Shown here piece by piece: positions 42,962 to 52,181 of a stretch of DNA of 64,000 nt. Position numbers and translations under genes: made by a program. The notes below the pieces were generated by a model. The model worked only from the letters and a program-made list of their open reading frames with translations, searched no databases and was not told the origin of the DNA. Position 1 is the stretch's first letter. Each line of letters begins with the position of its first letter. This DNA comes from Parvularcula sp039822105 (GTDB lineage: Bacteria > Pseudomonadota > Alphaproteobacteria > Caulobacterales > Parvularculaceae): assembly GCA_039822105.1 (NCBI GenBank), contig JBCBMW010000015.1, positions 1 to 64,000 on the forward strand, in the 5' to 3' direction.

Positions 42962-45535
42962 ATGAGAGCCGCGCTTCAGGGAAGCCTCATCGCCGTGTTT
43001 GCGGCTCTGACGTTGAGCCTTGCCGTCTTGCTGATGCAGAGCGGCGGGTCGGCGCAACTTGGCCAAGCCCTTCTTGCTGTGAACCCGACTTACGCTGTGA
43101 CAGCGGGTGCCGTCTTTTTCGCGCTTGCCGCATTGCTGTGGGCGATTCGGACGGCTTCGGCGAGTCGGCATATGACATCGGACTGGTCTCGCCGCCTGGC
43201 GCGCATGGAGGCGCAGCTTGAGAAATCCGAGTCCGTCCTAGCGAGCCATCCGGGCCTCGTTTTGGTGTGGGCCGAGAGCGATGACGAAGCGATCGATGGT
43301 TGGGGACGCCCCCGCGTGCTCGGTGGTCCAGCAGCGCTCGCCAGCCTCATCACATTTGCGTCCAAGGACCCCGATGCATTTCGGCGGCCTGCCGAGAGCT
43401 TGCTTGACGCCTTTGGTGATCTTCACGTCACGGAAGATCACGTCCAGTCAAAGTCTGAAACTCTGCGCACAAAGGTTTTCCGTTTGCGCCAGGAGGGTCT
43501 CTCCTTTTCAGGCACACTTGTCACAGAAGAGGGCCGGTCGATTGAGTGTGACGGCCGGGTCGCCGGCGACCAAGTTACGCTATGGCTGACCGACCCCGCT
43601 GTTCGGCTTGCTGAAGAGGCCGGTATGGTCGGCCAGGCGCGGGACAAGGCCTCGGATCTCCATGGCGCGTTCAACCATTTGGACCGTGCACCGATTGCTG
43701 CGTGGCGCCGCGATGCTGACCTCAAGCTTGAATGGGTCAACAAAGCCTATGTGGAGATGGTCGAGGCGATCAATCTCGATGAGGTGATCACGGACCAAAA
43801 AGAGATTGACCCGGGCTTCCGCAAGGTCGCCGAAAAAGCGAAAACAGAACATGAGCGCAGCGGCCGGAAGGCGGCAGATGATCTCATTCGCGTGAACATC
43901 CGTGGTCAGCGCCGTGTGCTTCGTGTGATTGAGCAGCCCATGCACGCAGCCGGTGGCCGGGTGTCGATGGCAGGCCTCGCGATCGATGTGACACGCCAGG
44001 ACAAAGCCCAAGAAGAGCTGCGCCGCCACCAAGAAGCCCATCGACAAACCCTCGATCAGCTCGGCACGGCGGTGGCTGTCTTCGGGCCCAATCAGCATCT
44101 TGAGTATTACAACCAAAGCTTTGTCGAGCTTTGGGGCCTGGAAGAGGCCGAGCTCCGCCACAATCCAAGCCACGCAGAAGTGCTTGACAGACTTCGCCAT
44201 GAAGAGCGTCTTCCTGCCCAGGCTGATTTTGCTCAGTGGAAAGAGCAACAGCTGCGGGTCTACACCGAAGATGGCAATGACGGCTCTGAGCCTGATGACA
44301 TCTGGAGCCTACCCAACGGCCGGACTTTGCGGGTTGCCACCCGTCGTCACGCCCTCGGCGGTATCGCCATCGTCTTTGAGGATATCACCCAGACGGTGGA
44401 GCTGCAGACGCTCTATCAAACCCAGATCAAGGTGCAGCGCGCAACACTGAACAATCTCGCAGAGGGCGTCGCAGTCTTTGGTGCTGACGGACGCATGGCG
44501 CTCTTCAACCAGTCGTTCCTCGACCTTTGGGGCCTCTCTGAAGAAGAGCTCGAGAACTCTCCGCATTTCGATCGTCTGTCGGCAGAGTTTGTCGAAATGG
44601 CGCCAAACGCCATGGACGATTTCAAGGCAATGAAGCGCCGGATCGTCAGTTTCTCACCGCAGGACCGTCAGACCGAGGCGGGCGGTCCATTCAAGCTTAA
44701 AGACGGCCGGTGGATGGCTTACGCCACCTCGCCGCTGCCTGACGGCGCGACGCTTGTCAGCTTTATCGACATGACGGACAGCCAAGAGCGCCAGAAAGAG
44801 CTTGAGGTCAGAAACCAGATCCTCGAAGAGGCCGACCGTATCAAAACGCGGTTCACGAACCATATCTCCTACCAGCTGCGTGACCCTCTTAACGTCATCA
44901 AAGGCTTTGCTGAGGTGTTGGAGAACGAGTTCGCTGGTCCGCTTACGGATCGTCAGAAGGACTACACAGCGGCTATCGTTGCTTCGTCGCTGAAGCTTCT
45001 CGATCTTGTTGATGACATCATTGATCTCGCAGCGGTCGATGCCGGACAGCTCGATCTTGAGATGGACTATGTTGAAGTCCGCTCACTGATGGAGAACGCG
45101 AAGACCTACGCGGCCCTCAAAGCAGAAGACAGCGAGATCAAACTCACCATCGAGTGCGATGATGATGTGGGCAAAATCCGCGGCGATGAACGGCGTCTGA
45201 AACAGGTGCTCTTCAACCTCCTCGCCAACGCGTTCCAGTTCACGGGGCCGGGTGGTGAGGTGACGATCGGCGCGGAGCGTGACGGCGACATGGTGCGGCT
45301 TTGGGTCACTGACACCGGTCGCGGTGTGACGCCTGCCGATCAGGCCAAGGTCTTTGAGCGCTACGAGGCCGCAGGGCCAGGCGCGGGCGCGGGTGTGGGC
45401 CTTGCGCTTGTGAACAGCTTTGTTGGCCTCCACGGCGGTTTTGTGCGTCTTTCGAGCCAGGAAGACGAGGGCACAACGGTGACCTGCCACCTGCCAGCTG
45501 ATGGTCCGGCCGAGCAGTTCATGGCCGCCGAATAA
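42962..45535 (+). CDS. divL: DivL-type PAS-domain cell-cycle kinase with tyrosine at the phospho-acceptor position
   Basis: An 857-residue protein with two N-terminal membrane helices (about residues 5-70), three or four PAS-like domains (about 200-600), a HisKA-like dimerisation domain and a HATPase domain. The H-box reads N-H-I-S-Y-Q-L-R-D-P-L-N, with Y637 where normal kinases have histidine (S-H-E-L-R-T-P). That swap is the DivL hallmark. DivL reads DivK and controls CckA and thereby CtrA in cell-cycle regulation. The ATP-binding N and G boxes (N-L-L-A-N-A-F-Q-F-T, D-T-G-R-G-V) are intact. ATG 42962 is tentative, with AGGAG 12 bases upstream; GTG 42950 is the alternative. Confidence 0.88.
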   Translation: MRAALQGSLIAVFAALTLSLAVLLMQSGGSAQLGQALLAVNPTYAVTAGAVFFALAALLWAIRTASASRHMTSDWSRRLARMEAQLEKSESVLASHPGLVLVWAESDDEAIDGWGRPRVLGGPAALASLITFASKDPDAFRRPAESLLDAFGDLHVTEDHVQSKSETLRTKVFRLRQEGLSFSGTLVTEEGRSIECDGRVAGDQVTLWLTDPAVRLAEEAGMVGQARDKASDLHGAFNHLDRAPIAAWRRDADLKLEWVNKAYVEMVEAINLDEVITDQKEIDPGFRKVAEKAKTEHERSGRKAADDLIRVNIRGQRRVLRVIEQPMHAAGGRVSMAGLAIDVTRQDKAQEELRRHQEAHRQTLDQLGTAVAVFGPNQHLEYYNQSFVELWGLEEAELRHNPSHAEVLDRLRHEERLPAQADFAQWKEQQLRVYTEDGNDGSEPDDIWSLPNGRTLRVATRRHALGGIAIVFEDITQTVELQTLYQTQIKVQRATLNNLAEGVAVFGADGRMALFNQSFLDLWGLSEEELENSPHFDRLSAEFVEMAPNAMDDFKAMKRRIVSFSPQDRQTEAGGPFKLKDGRWMAYATSPLPDGATLVSFIDMTDSQERQKELEVRNQILEEADRIKTRFTNHISYQLRDPLNVIKGFAEVLENEFAGPLTDRQKDYTAAIVASSLKLLDLVDDIIDLAAVDAGQLDLEMDYVEVRSLMENAKTYAALKAEDSEIKLTIECDDDVGKIRGDERRLKQVLFNLLANAFQFTGPGGEVTIGAERDGDMVRLWVTDTGRGVTPADQAKVFERYEAAGPGAGAGVGLALVNSFVGLHGGFVRLSSQEDEGTTVTCHLPADGPAEQFMAAE

Positions 45536-45595
45536 AGACGGTTTCTTCGCGGCTTCCCTGTCCCTACACTCCCGCAAAAACGAGTGGGGAAGCGC

Positions 45596-47671
45596 ATGCT
45601 CGCACGTCTAGGGTTCTCGGCCGCAGTTTTCATTTTCGCGTTGATTGGGACGCTCATTGTCGGCTCGCAAGTCGCGCGATGGGAGAAGCTCGCAGCGCTG
45701 GAAGGGTACGATCCGCCTGCTGCCTATCGCATTGAGCGTGACGCGTACGGCGTGCCAACGATCTACGGTGAGACGGATCCAGCCACGGCTTATGGCCTCG
45801 CCTATGCCCATGCCGAAGACGATTTTGAAACGATCCAGCATCGCCTAGCCGCGGTGCGGGGGCAGCTCGGCGCGATCACCGGCAAAGAGGGCGCTGCCGC
45901 CGACTATTTCAAACATCTGATCGCTGTTGATGAGCAGCTGGCCCGCTCGTGGCATCTGGTGTCGCCTGAAACCAAGGCGATGGCAAAGGCGTATGCGGAC
46001 GGTATCAATGCCTATGCCTACGAGCATCCCGAAGAGATTCTCCGGCATCAGATGTTCCCCGTGCGATCCGCGGATATCGTGGGCGGCTTTGTGATGGTCT
46101 CGCCGCTCTTTTTCGGCCTCGACACTGTGGTGCAGGACCTCTTTGAGAACCAAGAGCTACCGCATTCCACGGGACCGGAGCGGCGTGGCTCCAACGCGTT
46201 CGCCTTTGCTCCCGAGCGTATGGCAGATGGTTCCACGATGCTGATTTCCAACTCTCACCAGCCGTGGGAGGGTCCCGCTGCGTGGTATGAGGCGCGGGTC
46301 GCATCAGGTGAAGGATGGGCGATCTCGGGTGCGCTGTTCCCCGGCGTGCCGTTCATTCTTATGGGGTACAATGAGAATCTCGGGTGGACCAACACCGTCA
46401 ACGTCCCGGACCTGACCGATATCTTTGAGCTCGAGGTGAACGATGCCGGCGATCAGTACATGTTCGACGGAGAGTGGCGCGACCTCGGTGAGAAGAAGGT
46501 CTGGCTGCGGGTTCGGTTTGGACCGTTTGTCGTGCCGGTCAGGCAGACGGTTTATAGCTCCGTCCACGGCCCAGTGATCAAGAATGACAACGGCGCCTTT
46601 GCCTTCCGCTATGCTGGCATGGGCGAGGTGCGCCACATGGAGCAGTACTACCTTCTCAACAAGGCGCAGTCCTTTGACGAGTGGCAGGAGGTGATGGCGA
46701 TGCAGGCGATCCCGGCCACGAACTTTGTTTACGCGGACCGTGAAGGGAACATCGCTTACCTCTACAATGCCTCCTTCCCTGACCGTTCTCCGGCGATCGA
46801 TTGGTCGGGCGTGATGCCAGGGAACGATTCAACCTATCTTTGGACGGATTATGCACCGCAAAGCATGATCCCGTATCTGATCAATCCAGAGTCCGGGTAC
46901 ATCGTCAACGCCAACAACACGCCGTTCCTGGCGACGGCACCCGCGAGCGACATGGCGGAAGAGGACTATGCTGACCTCTATGGGGTCGAGACGAAGATCA
47001 GCAATCGGATCTTACGAGCGATCGGCCTTCTTGAAGAGCTTGATACCTTCGACCGGGAGTCAATCGACCGGATCAAATATGACACGGCCTATGACCAGGC
47101 CTCACCGATCGGCGAGACCATGGTGGAGTTCATCAGCTCCCTCGATGGATCATCAGGTGAGGTCGAGGCTGAGGCCTTGCTCAGGCAGTGGGACTACGAC
47201 CTCGACGGCCGCGGCGCGGCTGACGCTCTTGCCGGCTTGATCTTGCATCAGCTCTATGCGGAGTCCCGCGGATGGACCGAGGTGCTTGGTCCGAATGCAG
47301 CCATTCAAAATGCGGCAGAGCGCTTGCGAGATAGCTTTGGCCGGCTTGATCCGCCGCTCACGGATGTTGTGCGTCTGAGGCGCGGAAAGGAAGACCTGCC
47401 GCTCACCGGAGGGCCCGATGCTTTGCGCGCGCTTTATTGGTTGGAAGAGGATGATGGCCGGGTCGCTGCTGCGTTCGGTGACAGCTACATCTACTACGTC
47501 AATTGGTACCCCGATGGCTCCATGACGGCAGAGACGATTTACCCCCTTGGCGCTGCCATGGGCAGGCCAAGCTCTCCGCACTATGATGATCAGGCGCAGC
47601 TCTTTGCGGACAAACTGATGAAGCCATCACCTGTACCGCGTGCGGAGGATGCTGCGCCTGGCCGCTACTAA
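45596..47671 (+). CDS. Penicillin acylase family (Ntn) hydrolase
   Basis: A 691-residue precursor with a signal/anchor at about residues 7-28. The family layout is complete: an alpha chain, a spacer, and the catalytic serine in R-R-G-S-N-A-F-A-F-A-P that becomes the N-terminus of the beta chain after self-cleavage. V-P-F-I-L-M-G-Y-N-E-N-L-G-W-T-N and the Y-I-V-N-A-N-N-T-P motif follow. The family includes acyl-homoserine lactone and beta-lactam acylases, so quorum-signal degradation is possible. ATG 45596 is preceded by GGGGAAG. It converges on gcrA with a 4-base overlap. Confidence 0.9.
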   Translation: MLARLGFSAAVFIFALIGTLIVGSQVARWEKLAALEGYDPPAAYRIERDAYGVPTIYGETDPATAYGLAYAHAEDDFETIQHRLAAVRGQLGAITGKEGAAADYFKHLIAVDEQLARSWHLVSPETKAMAKAYADGINAYAYEHPEEILRHQMFPVRSADIVGGFVMVSPLFFGLDTVVQDLFENQELPHSTGPERRGSNAFAFAPERMADGSTMLISNSHQPWEGPAAWYEARVASGEGWAISGALFPGVPFILMGYNENLGWTNTVNVPDLTDIFELEVNDAGDQYMFDGEWRDLGEKKVWLRVRFGPFVVPVRQTVYSSVHGPVIKNDNGAFAFRYAGMGEVRHMEQYYLLNKAQSFDEWQEVMAMQAIPATNFVYADREGNIAYLYNASFPDRSPAIDWSGVMPGNDSTYLWTDYAPQSMIPYLINPESGYIVNANNTPFLATAPASDMAEEDYADLYGVETKISNRILRAIGLLEELDTFDRESIDRIKYDTAYDQASPIGETMVEFISSLDGSSGEVEAEALLRQWDYDLDGRGAADALAGLILHQLYAESRGWTEVLGPNAAIQNAAERLRDSFGRLDPPLTDVVRLRRGKEDLPLTGGPDALRALYWLEEDDGRVAAAFGDSYIYYVNWYPDGSMTAETIYPLGAAMGRPSSPHYDDQAQLFADKLMKPSPVPRAEDAAPGRY

Positions 47672-48153
47672 CTGACGGCGCGGATAGGGCGCGGCAGCGA
47701 AGGCGCTTCGCGGCGGGTGCGCTCGCGTTTCGTGCTCGAAGGCTGGAAGGCCAGCTGCACGTGGTAGGCGCAGTAGGGCTTACCGTCGGTGCAGGGCTGT
47801 CCGCAAAAGTGGAAATCTTCCGATGCCGGATCGCCGATTGGCCACTTGCATTGGTCGTTGCCGATTGAGCTGACCGTCAGCTTGCTGTTGCCGAACTCGG
47901 TGATCGGAGGAAGGTCACGCAGCACCGTCCGTAGCGGGGCCCTTTGCGTAGACGCTGCGGTGTGCGCGCGCGGCTCGGTCGTCACCGTTTTTGGTTTTGC
48001 CGGTGCAGCCCGTCCTGACAGGCCCAGCCTGTGCACCTTGCCAATCACTGCGTTCCGCGTGACGCCGCCCATGCGCGCTGCGATTTGGCTGGCTGAGTGC
48101 CCTTCAGCCCAGAGCTTTTTCAGCTCCTCGACACGATCTTCCGTCCAAGCCAT
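47668..48153 (-). CDS. gcrA: Cell-cycle regulator GcrA
   Basis: A 161-residue protein with the GcrA N-terminal DNA-binding region (W-T-E-D-R-V-E-E-L-K-K-L-W, then S-A-S-Q-I-A-x-x-M-G-G-V-T-R-N-A-V-I-G-K-V-H-R-L-G-L) and the C-terminal cysteine-containing core C-K-W-P-I-G-D-P ... F-C-G-x-P ... Y-C-A-Y-H. It activates sigma-70 promoters carrying methylated GANTC sites. The start ATG 48153 has AGGAGG in front. The nearby divL links two master cell-cycle genes within 6 kb. Confidence 0.95.
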   Translation of the reverse strand: MAWTEDRVEELKKLWAEGHSASQIAARMGGVTRNAVIGKVHRLGLSGRAAPAKPKTVTTEPRAHTAASTQRAPLRTVLRDLPPITEFGNSKLTVSSIGNDQCKWPIGDPASEDFHFCGQPCTDGKPYCAYHVQLAFQPSSTKRERTRREAPSLPRPIRAVS

Positions 48154-48376
48154 CGAGATCCTCCTGGTCTTCGGTCGCCGGAGGGAGGCCCCAGATGTTG
48201 ATAACCCGTCGCCTCCGACCCAAGATATAGTGACGCAGGAATGCTGGCAGCACAAGATAAGTCGTGACCAAGTTATTAAGGTCCATATCTAGCGTCTCGC
48301 GAATTTCTCCACAGGTGAGGCTGCTCCGGCGGCGAACCCGGGCTAAGTGGCTGCTCAAGAACAAGGAGGCGCGATC

Positions 48377-49240
48377 ATGGCGCTCGATACGACAGATCTT
48401 CCCGCAACCGATGCCCAGGCCTTCGGTGAGCGCCGGTTCGGCCGGGTCAATTGGCTGGGGCTTTGGACCCTCTACCGCAAAGAGGTGCAGCGCTATATGA
48501 AGGTCGCAGCGCAGACCATCTTTGCGCCGATCATCACCACCATGCTGTACCTGACGGTGTTTCTGGTTGCCTTTTCAGGGGCCGATCGCGCTGCGACCAT
48601 GCAAGGTGAGCTGATCCCCTTCGCGGCGTTTCTGCCGCCGGGGCTCATCATGATGGCGATCTTGAGCAACAGTTTTCAGAACTCCTCGTCGTCTCTGATC
48701 ATTGGCAAGGTTCAAGGGTCTGTGGTCGATGTTTTGATGCCGCCGCTGTCGGCGGCTGAGCTGACGATTGCCTTTGTCGCCGGTGCAGCCACGCGTGGTC
48801 TGATGGTCGGTTTGGTCACCTTGGTGACGATCGCGGCCTATATGATTGTGACTGGCGGGCCGTTTGCGGTCGCGTCGGTTCCGGCCATTCTCTTTTTCTC
48901 GATCGCAGCTTCCATCCTCTTGGGCGCTATCGGCGCGATTGCCGGGATGTGGGCGGAGAAGTTTGATCAGCTGGCGCTGATCACCAATTTCGTGATCACG
49001 CCGCTGACGTTCCTTTCGGGCACTTTCTACTCGGTGAAGCGCCCGGGGATGCCGGAATGGGTGGCGGACATGTCGTCGTTCAATCCGCTCTTCTATCTGA
49101 TTGACGGTTTTCGGTTTGGCTTTATCGGGGTGAGCGACGCGCCGGTCCTGCGCGGGGCGATGATCTCGCTAGTCTTGTCAGCGGTGTTCGTCGTTATCAC
49201 TTATCGCCTCTTCAAAAGCGGCTACAAACTGAAAGCGTAA
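48377..49240 (+). CDS. ABC-2 type transporter permease
   Basis: A 287-residue protein with six hydrophobic segments and the ABC-2 pattern (Y-R-K-E-V-Q-R-Y near the start, P-L-T-F-L-S-G-T-F-Y in the middle, F-N-P-L-F-Y-L-I-D-G-F-R near the end). Such permeases export polysaccharides or drugs with a separate ATPase. No ATPase gene adjoins. ATG 48377 has AAGGAGG 7 bases upstream. Confidence 0.9.
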   Translation: MALDTTDLPATDAQAFGERRFGRVNWLGLWTLYRKEVQRYMKVAAQTIFAPIITTMLYLTVFLVAFSGADRAATMQGELIPFAAFLPPGLIMMAILSNSFQNSSSSLIIGKVQGSVVDVLMPPLSAAELTIAFVAGAATRGLMVGLVTLVTIAAYMIVTGGPFAVASVPAILFFSIAASILLGAIGAIAGMWAEKFDQLALITNFVITPLTFLSGTFYSVKRPGMPEWVADMSSFNPLFYLIDGFRFGFIGVSDAPVLRGAMISLVLSAVFVVITYRLFKSGYKLKA

Positions 49241-49243
49241 GTT

Positions 49244-50203
49244 ATGCGTGATGAGGCGCCGAAACCCGGCACGCCCAAGGATGATCTGATTGTTCCCTTC
49301 CAAGTGGGGGAAACAGCGGTGCGCGGTCGCCTTGTGCGGCTCGGGCCTGCGGTCGACGATCTTCTATCCCGTCATGATTTTCCGATGCCGCTCAAGCAAC
49401 TCGTGGGTGAGACCGCGGCGCTTGTGGCGCTTCTTGGCGCCTCGCTTAAGTTTGAGGGCAAGCTGATCCTCCAGATCCAGGGCGACGGCCCGGTCTCCAT
49501 GGTCGTCGCTGATTACACCGTGGGCGGCATGCTGCGCGCCACCGCAACGATCCGCGAAGGTGCCGAGGATACCGTCGGTAAGGCCCTCGGCCCGGAGCTC
49601 CACTTCCTCCTGCGCAAAGGACACATGGTCATCACCATTGATCAGGGTGCCGATATGGAGCGCTATCAGGGGATCGTGCCGCTTGATGGCGCGAGCCTCT
49701 CAAAGGCGACGGTCAACTATTTTGCCCAGTCGGAGCAGATCCCGACGGCCATCGAGCTCGCTGTTGGTCAGATCACCGACGAACATGGCCGAGAAACCTG
49801 GCGGGCTGGCGGGATCATGGCGCAGTTCATGGCGGCAGAGGGCGGCTCACGCGAGCGGGGTGAGGAAGTGATCCTCGCCGATGACGACCGCGAAGCGTGG
49901 AACCGCGCGGCAATCCTCCTTGAGACGATCAAGCCGGATGAACTTCTCGATCCGACAATCTCGCCGGAGGAAATCCTATTCCGTCTTTATCACGAGGATG
50001 GCGTCACGGTGTTTGATCCCTCCACGGCGCATTTCGGGTGCACCTGCAACCGCGAGAAGATCGCAACGGTTCTCAGCCAATACACCCGCGCCGATATCGA
50101 AGATATGATCGAGGACGGCGCCGTTGAGGTGACCTGTGACTTCTGCCGAACCGCTTACAGGTTCGAACTCGATGAGACGGGTGAGCAGTTCAAAGACGCC
50201 TAA
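49244..50203 (+). CDS. hslO: Redox-regulated chaperone Hsp33
   Basis: A 319-residue Hsp33: N-terminal holdase domain with a F-E-G-K-L-I-L-Q-I-Q-G-D-G-P strand and the zinc switch at the C-terminus, F-G-C-T-C-N then V-T-C-D-F-C. Oxidation releases zinc and activates the chaperone. It begins 3 bases after the ABC-2 permease stop, hence probably co-transcribed. Confidence 0.95.
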   Translation: MRDEAPKPGTPKDDLIVPFQVGETAVRGRLVRLGPAVDDLLSRHDFPMPLKQLVGETAALVALLGASLKFEGKLILQIQGDGPVSMVVADYTVGGMLRATATIREGAEDTVGKALGPELHFLLRKGHMVITIDQGADMERYQGIVPLDGASLSKATVNYFAQSEQIPTAIELAVGQITDEHGRETWRAGGIMAQFMAAEGGSRERGEEVILADDDREAWNRAAILLETIKPDELLDPTISPEEILFRLYHEDGVTVFDPSTAHFGCTCNREKIATVLSQYTRADIEDMIEDGAVEVTCDFCRTAYRFELDETGEQFKDA

Positions 50204-50299
50204 GCTCTTGGGCGGCCGAGCTGACATTCTTTTCGTCTGTGTTTGACCTGATGCTGTGTGTTTAATAAAAATTCACCATGTTCCTCGGGGGAGGCGATG

Positions 50300-51196
50300 A
50301 TGAAGTTGAACAAACACGCAGCAGCATTGAGCTTTGTTTTGGCGTCCGGCTTCGGTGCGGGTCATGCAGCAACGCTATCAGGACCAGAGACTCAAGGCGC
50401 AATCTTCGGGTTCGACCTTAACGAGTCCGACTCGAAAACGGAGGCACCCTTCGCGCTTGAGCTCGACGCTTTCGATGGTGAAGGCTCGGGGCAGGTCCGT
50501 GCCGATATCGGCACAATCGGTGTTTATGCCGACAATGGCATCAGCGCTTCGGCGTCGTTCCATGAGAGCATCACCGCGGTGAGCACGGGCTCGACCGGTA
50601 TCTTGCACTTCGTCTTTGGACTTGATGGCACGTTCGATGGCGGTGGGCAGATCGATATCGCAGCTTCGACGTCGGTTGATCCGTCTGATGCGTTCTACCC
50701 CAACGAACCCTTTGAAGGGGACATGCGGAGCAGCCTCTTCTTCCAAGAGGACCCGGCGATCGCCACCAGCTTTGCCGACAACAATGTCGGTAGCGACGAG
50801 GTGTTTTTCCAAACGTCTGATAGCCAGTCCGTGAACTTCAGCATTGCACCGAGTACGGATGATGGGAACAAAGCCGTAGACACCCAGCTGAATGTCTTCC
50901 TGGCTTTTGAGTCAGGCGTGGAGTTCGGTTTCTTCTTTGAAATCGCGGCGTTTTCGGACTTTGGCCAAACGGTCGACTTTTTCGGCACAGCTGAACTGAT
51001 CAGCGCGACGGTGCTTGATCCGGTGACGTTGCAGGCGCTCGACGACGGTGATTTTTCCGTCAATGGCTCGGGCGGTGGTGACCTTGTCGCTCTTGCGGCG
51101 GCGAATGCGGGCGGTGACCCTATTCCAGTGCCTGCCGCTGTTTGGCTGATGGGTGTGGGCCTGGCGGTTTTGGGCCGGAAGGCTCGGCGAGCCTAA
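50300..51196 (+). CDS. VPLPA-CTERM sorted exported protein, first of a tandem pair
   Basis: A 298-residue protein: signal peptide ending G-A-G-H-A-A near residue 25, a beta-rich acidic body, and a C-terminal sorting tag with I-P-V-P-A-A-V-W-L-M-G-V-G-L-A-V-L-G-R-K followed by arginines. That is the variant PEP-CTERM signal recognised by exosortases, so the protein is probably processed and released or displayed with exopolysaccharide. ATG 50300 follows GGGAGG by 6 bases; ATG 50297 is adjacent. It is paralogous to the next gene. Confidence 0.85.
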   Translation: MKLNKHAAALSFVLASGFGAGHAATLSGPETQGAIFGFDLNESDSKTEAPFALELDAFDGEGSGQVRADIGTIGVYADNGISASASFHESITAVSTGSTGILHFVFGLDGTFDGGGQIDIAASTSVDPSDAFYPNEPFEGDMRSSLFFQEDPAIATSFADNNVGSDEVFFQTSDSQSVNFSIAPSTDDGNKAVDTQLNVFLAFESGVEFGFFFEIAAFSDFGQTVDFFGTAELISATVLDPVTLQALDDGDFSVNGSGGGDLVALAAANAGGDPIPVPAAVWLMGVGLAVLGRKARRA

Positions 51197-51222
51197 CGCG
51201 CCTGCGTGAGCGAAAAATCTCC

Positions 51223-51246
51223 TTCTGCGAGAACAGCTTCGCAGAA
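51223..51246 (+). terminator. Hairpin between the two VPLPA-CTERM genes
   Basis: TTCTGCGA pairs with TCGCAGAA across an 8-base loop, followed by a pyrimidine-rich stretch. It probably terminates or attenuates transcription so that the second gene is expressed less or from its own promoter. Confidence 0.5.
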
Positions 51247-51290
51247 ATCCCTTCTTCTGTTAACCTTTCAAAGGTTTGGGAGGGATCGAA

Positions 51291-52181
51291 ATGAAACCAC
51301 TGTTTTTGGGCGCGTCTTTAGCCGCGTCGGCGTTGCTGGGGCTCTCGTCCGCTCATGCATCGCCCATGACTTTTGTTGAAGTCTTTGGTCTTGATAGCTC
51401 ACCGTCGGCCAGTGCGAGTGGCGAGCCCTTCGGTGTGGAGGTCTCGAGCTTTTCGTCGGAGTTCCCAGAAGAGTTTGGACAGGCGCGTGCAGATATCGGC
51501 ACGCTGGGCGTGTCAGCGGGCGGCTCAACGATCAGCCGGGCGCTGTTCTCCGACACGATCACGATTGATGGCGGCGCCGGTGTCTTCTCCATGGTCTTCG
51601 ATCTTGATGGTACGTTTGGGGACGATAGCGCCTTTTTGGAGATGCAGCTCTCAACCACGGTGAGTACGGAAGATGCCTCTCTTCCGGTGGATACGATTGC
51701 GACCGCCCAGGGCGCGAGCGTTTCTGTAGGTGATCCAGCGACGGCCATCGCCACGAGCTTCACGAGGGTGGATACGTCTCTTCTCAACTACGACCGGTCA
51801 TTCGTCGATACGTCGAACACGGTCGATGTGAGCCTTGAGTCCTTTTCGGAAGCGATCGTTGACGGACAAATGATTGTCTACCTCTCCTACGTGGTCGGCG
51901 AGGCGTTCGATTTCACCTATGAGATGGAGGCCAGTGCGACCGGCTTTGGGTTCGTTGATTTCTTCGGAACAGCGGAACTGGTGGCGGTCGAAGCTGTTGA
52001 TCCGGTCACTCTCCAGGTGATGGACGACCCAACCTTCGCGGCGACCGGTCAGGGCGGCGGCGATTTGGTGGCCCTCGCGGCAGCCAATGCGGGTGGTGAT
52101 CCGATCCCGGTCCCTGGTGCTATATGGCTCATGGGTGCAGGCGTGGCTTTGCTCGGCGCGCGAAAGAACGCGCGTCAGTAG
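51291..52181 (+). CDS. VPLPA-CTERM sorted exported protein, second of a tandem pair
   Basis: A 296-residue paralogue of the preceding gene: signal peptide ending A-H-A-S, shared blocks such as G-Q-A-R-A-D-I-G-T-L-G-V, F-V-D-F-F-G-T-A-E-L, D-P-V-T-L-Q and G-G-G-D-L-V-A-L-A-A-A-N-A-G-G-D-P, then the same I-P-V-P-G-A-I-W-L-M-G tag. The mid-regions are quite different, so the duplication is old. ATG 51291 has GGGAGGG upstream. No exosortase gene is in the window. Confidence 0.85.
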   Translation: MKPLFLGASLAASALLGLSSAHASPMTFVEVFGLDSSPSASASGEPFGVEVSSFSSEFPEEFGQARADIGTLGVSAGGSTISRALFSDTITIDGGAGVFSMVFDLDGTFGDDSAFLEMQLSTTVSTEDASLPVDTIATAQGASVSVGDPATAIATSFTRVDTSLLNYDRSFVDTSNTVDVSLESFSEAIVDGQMIVYLSYVVGEAFDFTYEMEASATGFGFVDFFGTAELVAVEAVDPVTLQVMDDPTFAATGQGGGDLVALAAANAGGDPIPVPGAIWLMGAGVALLGARKNARQ

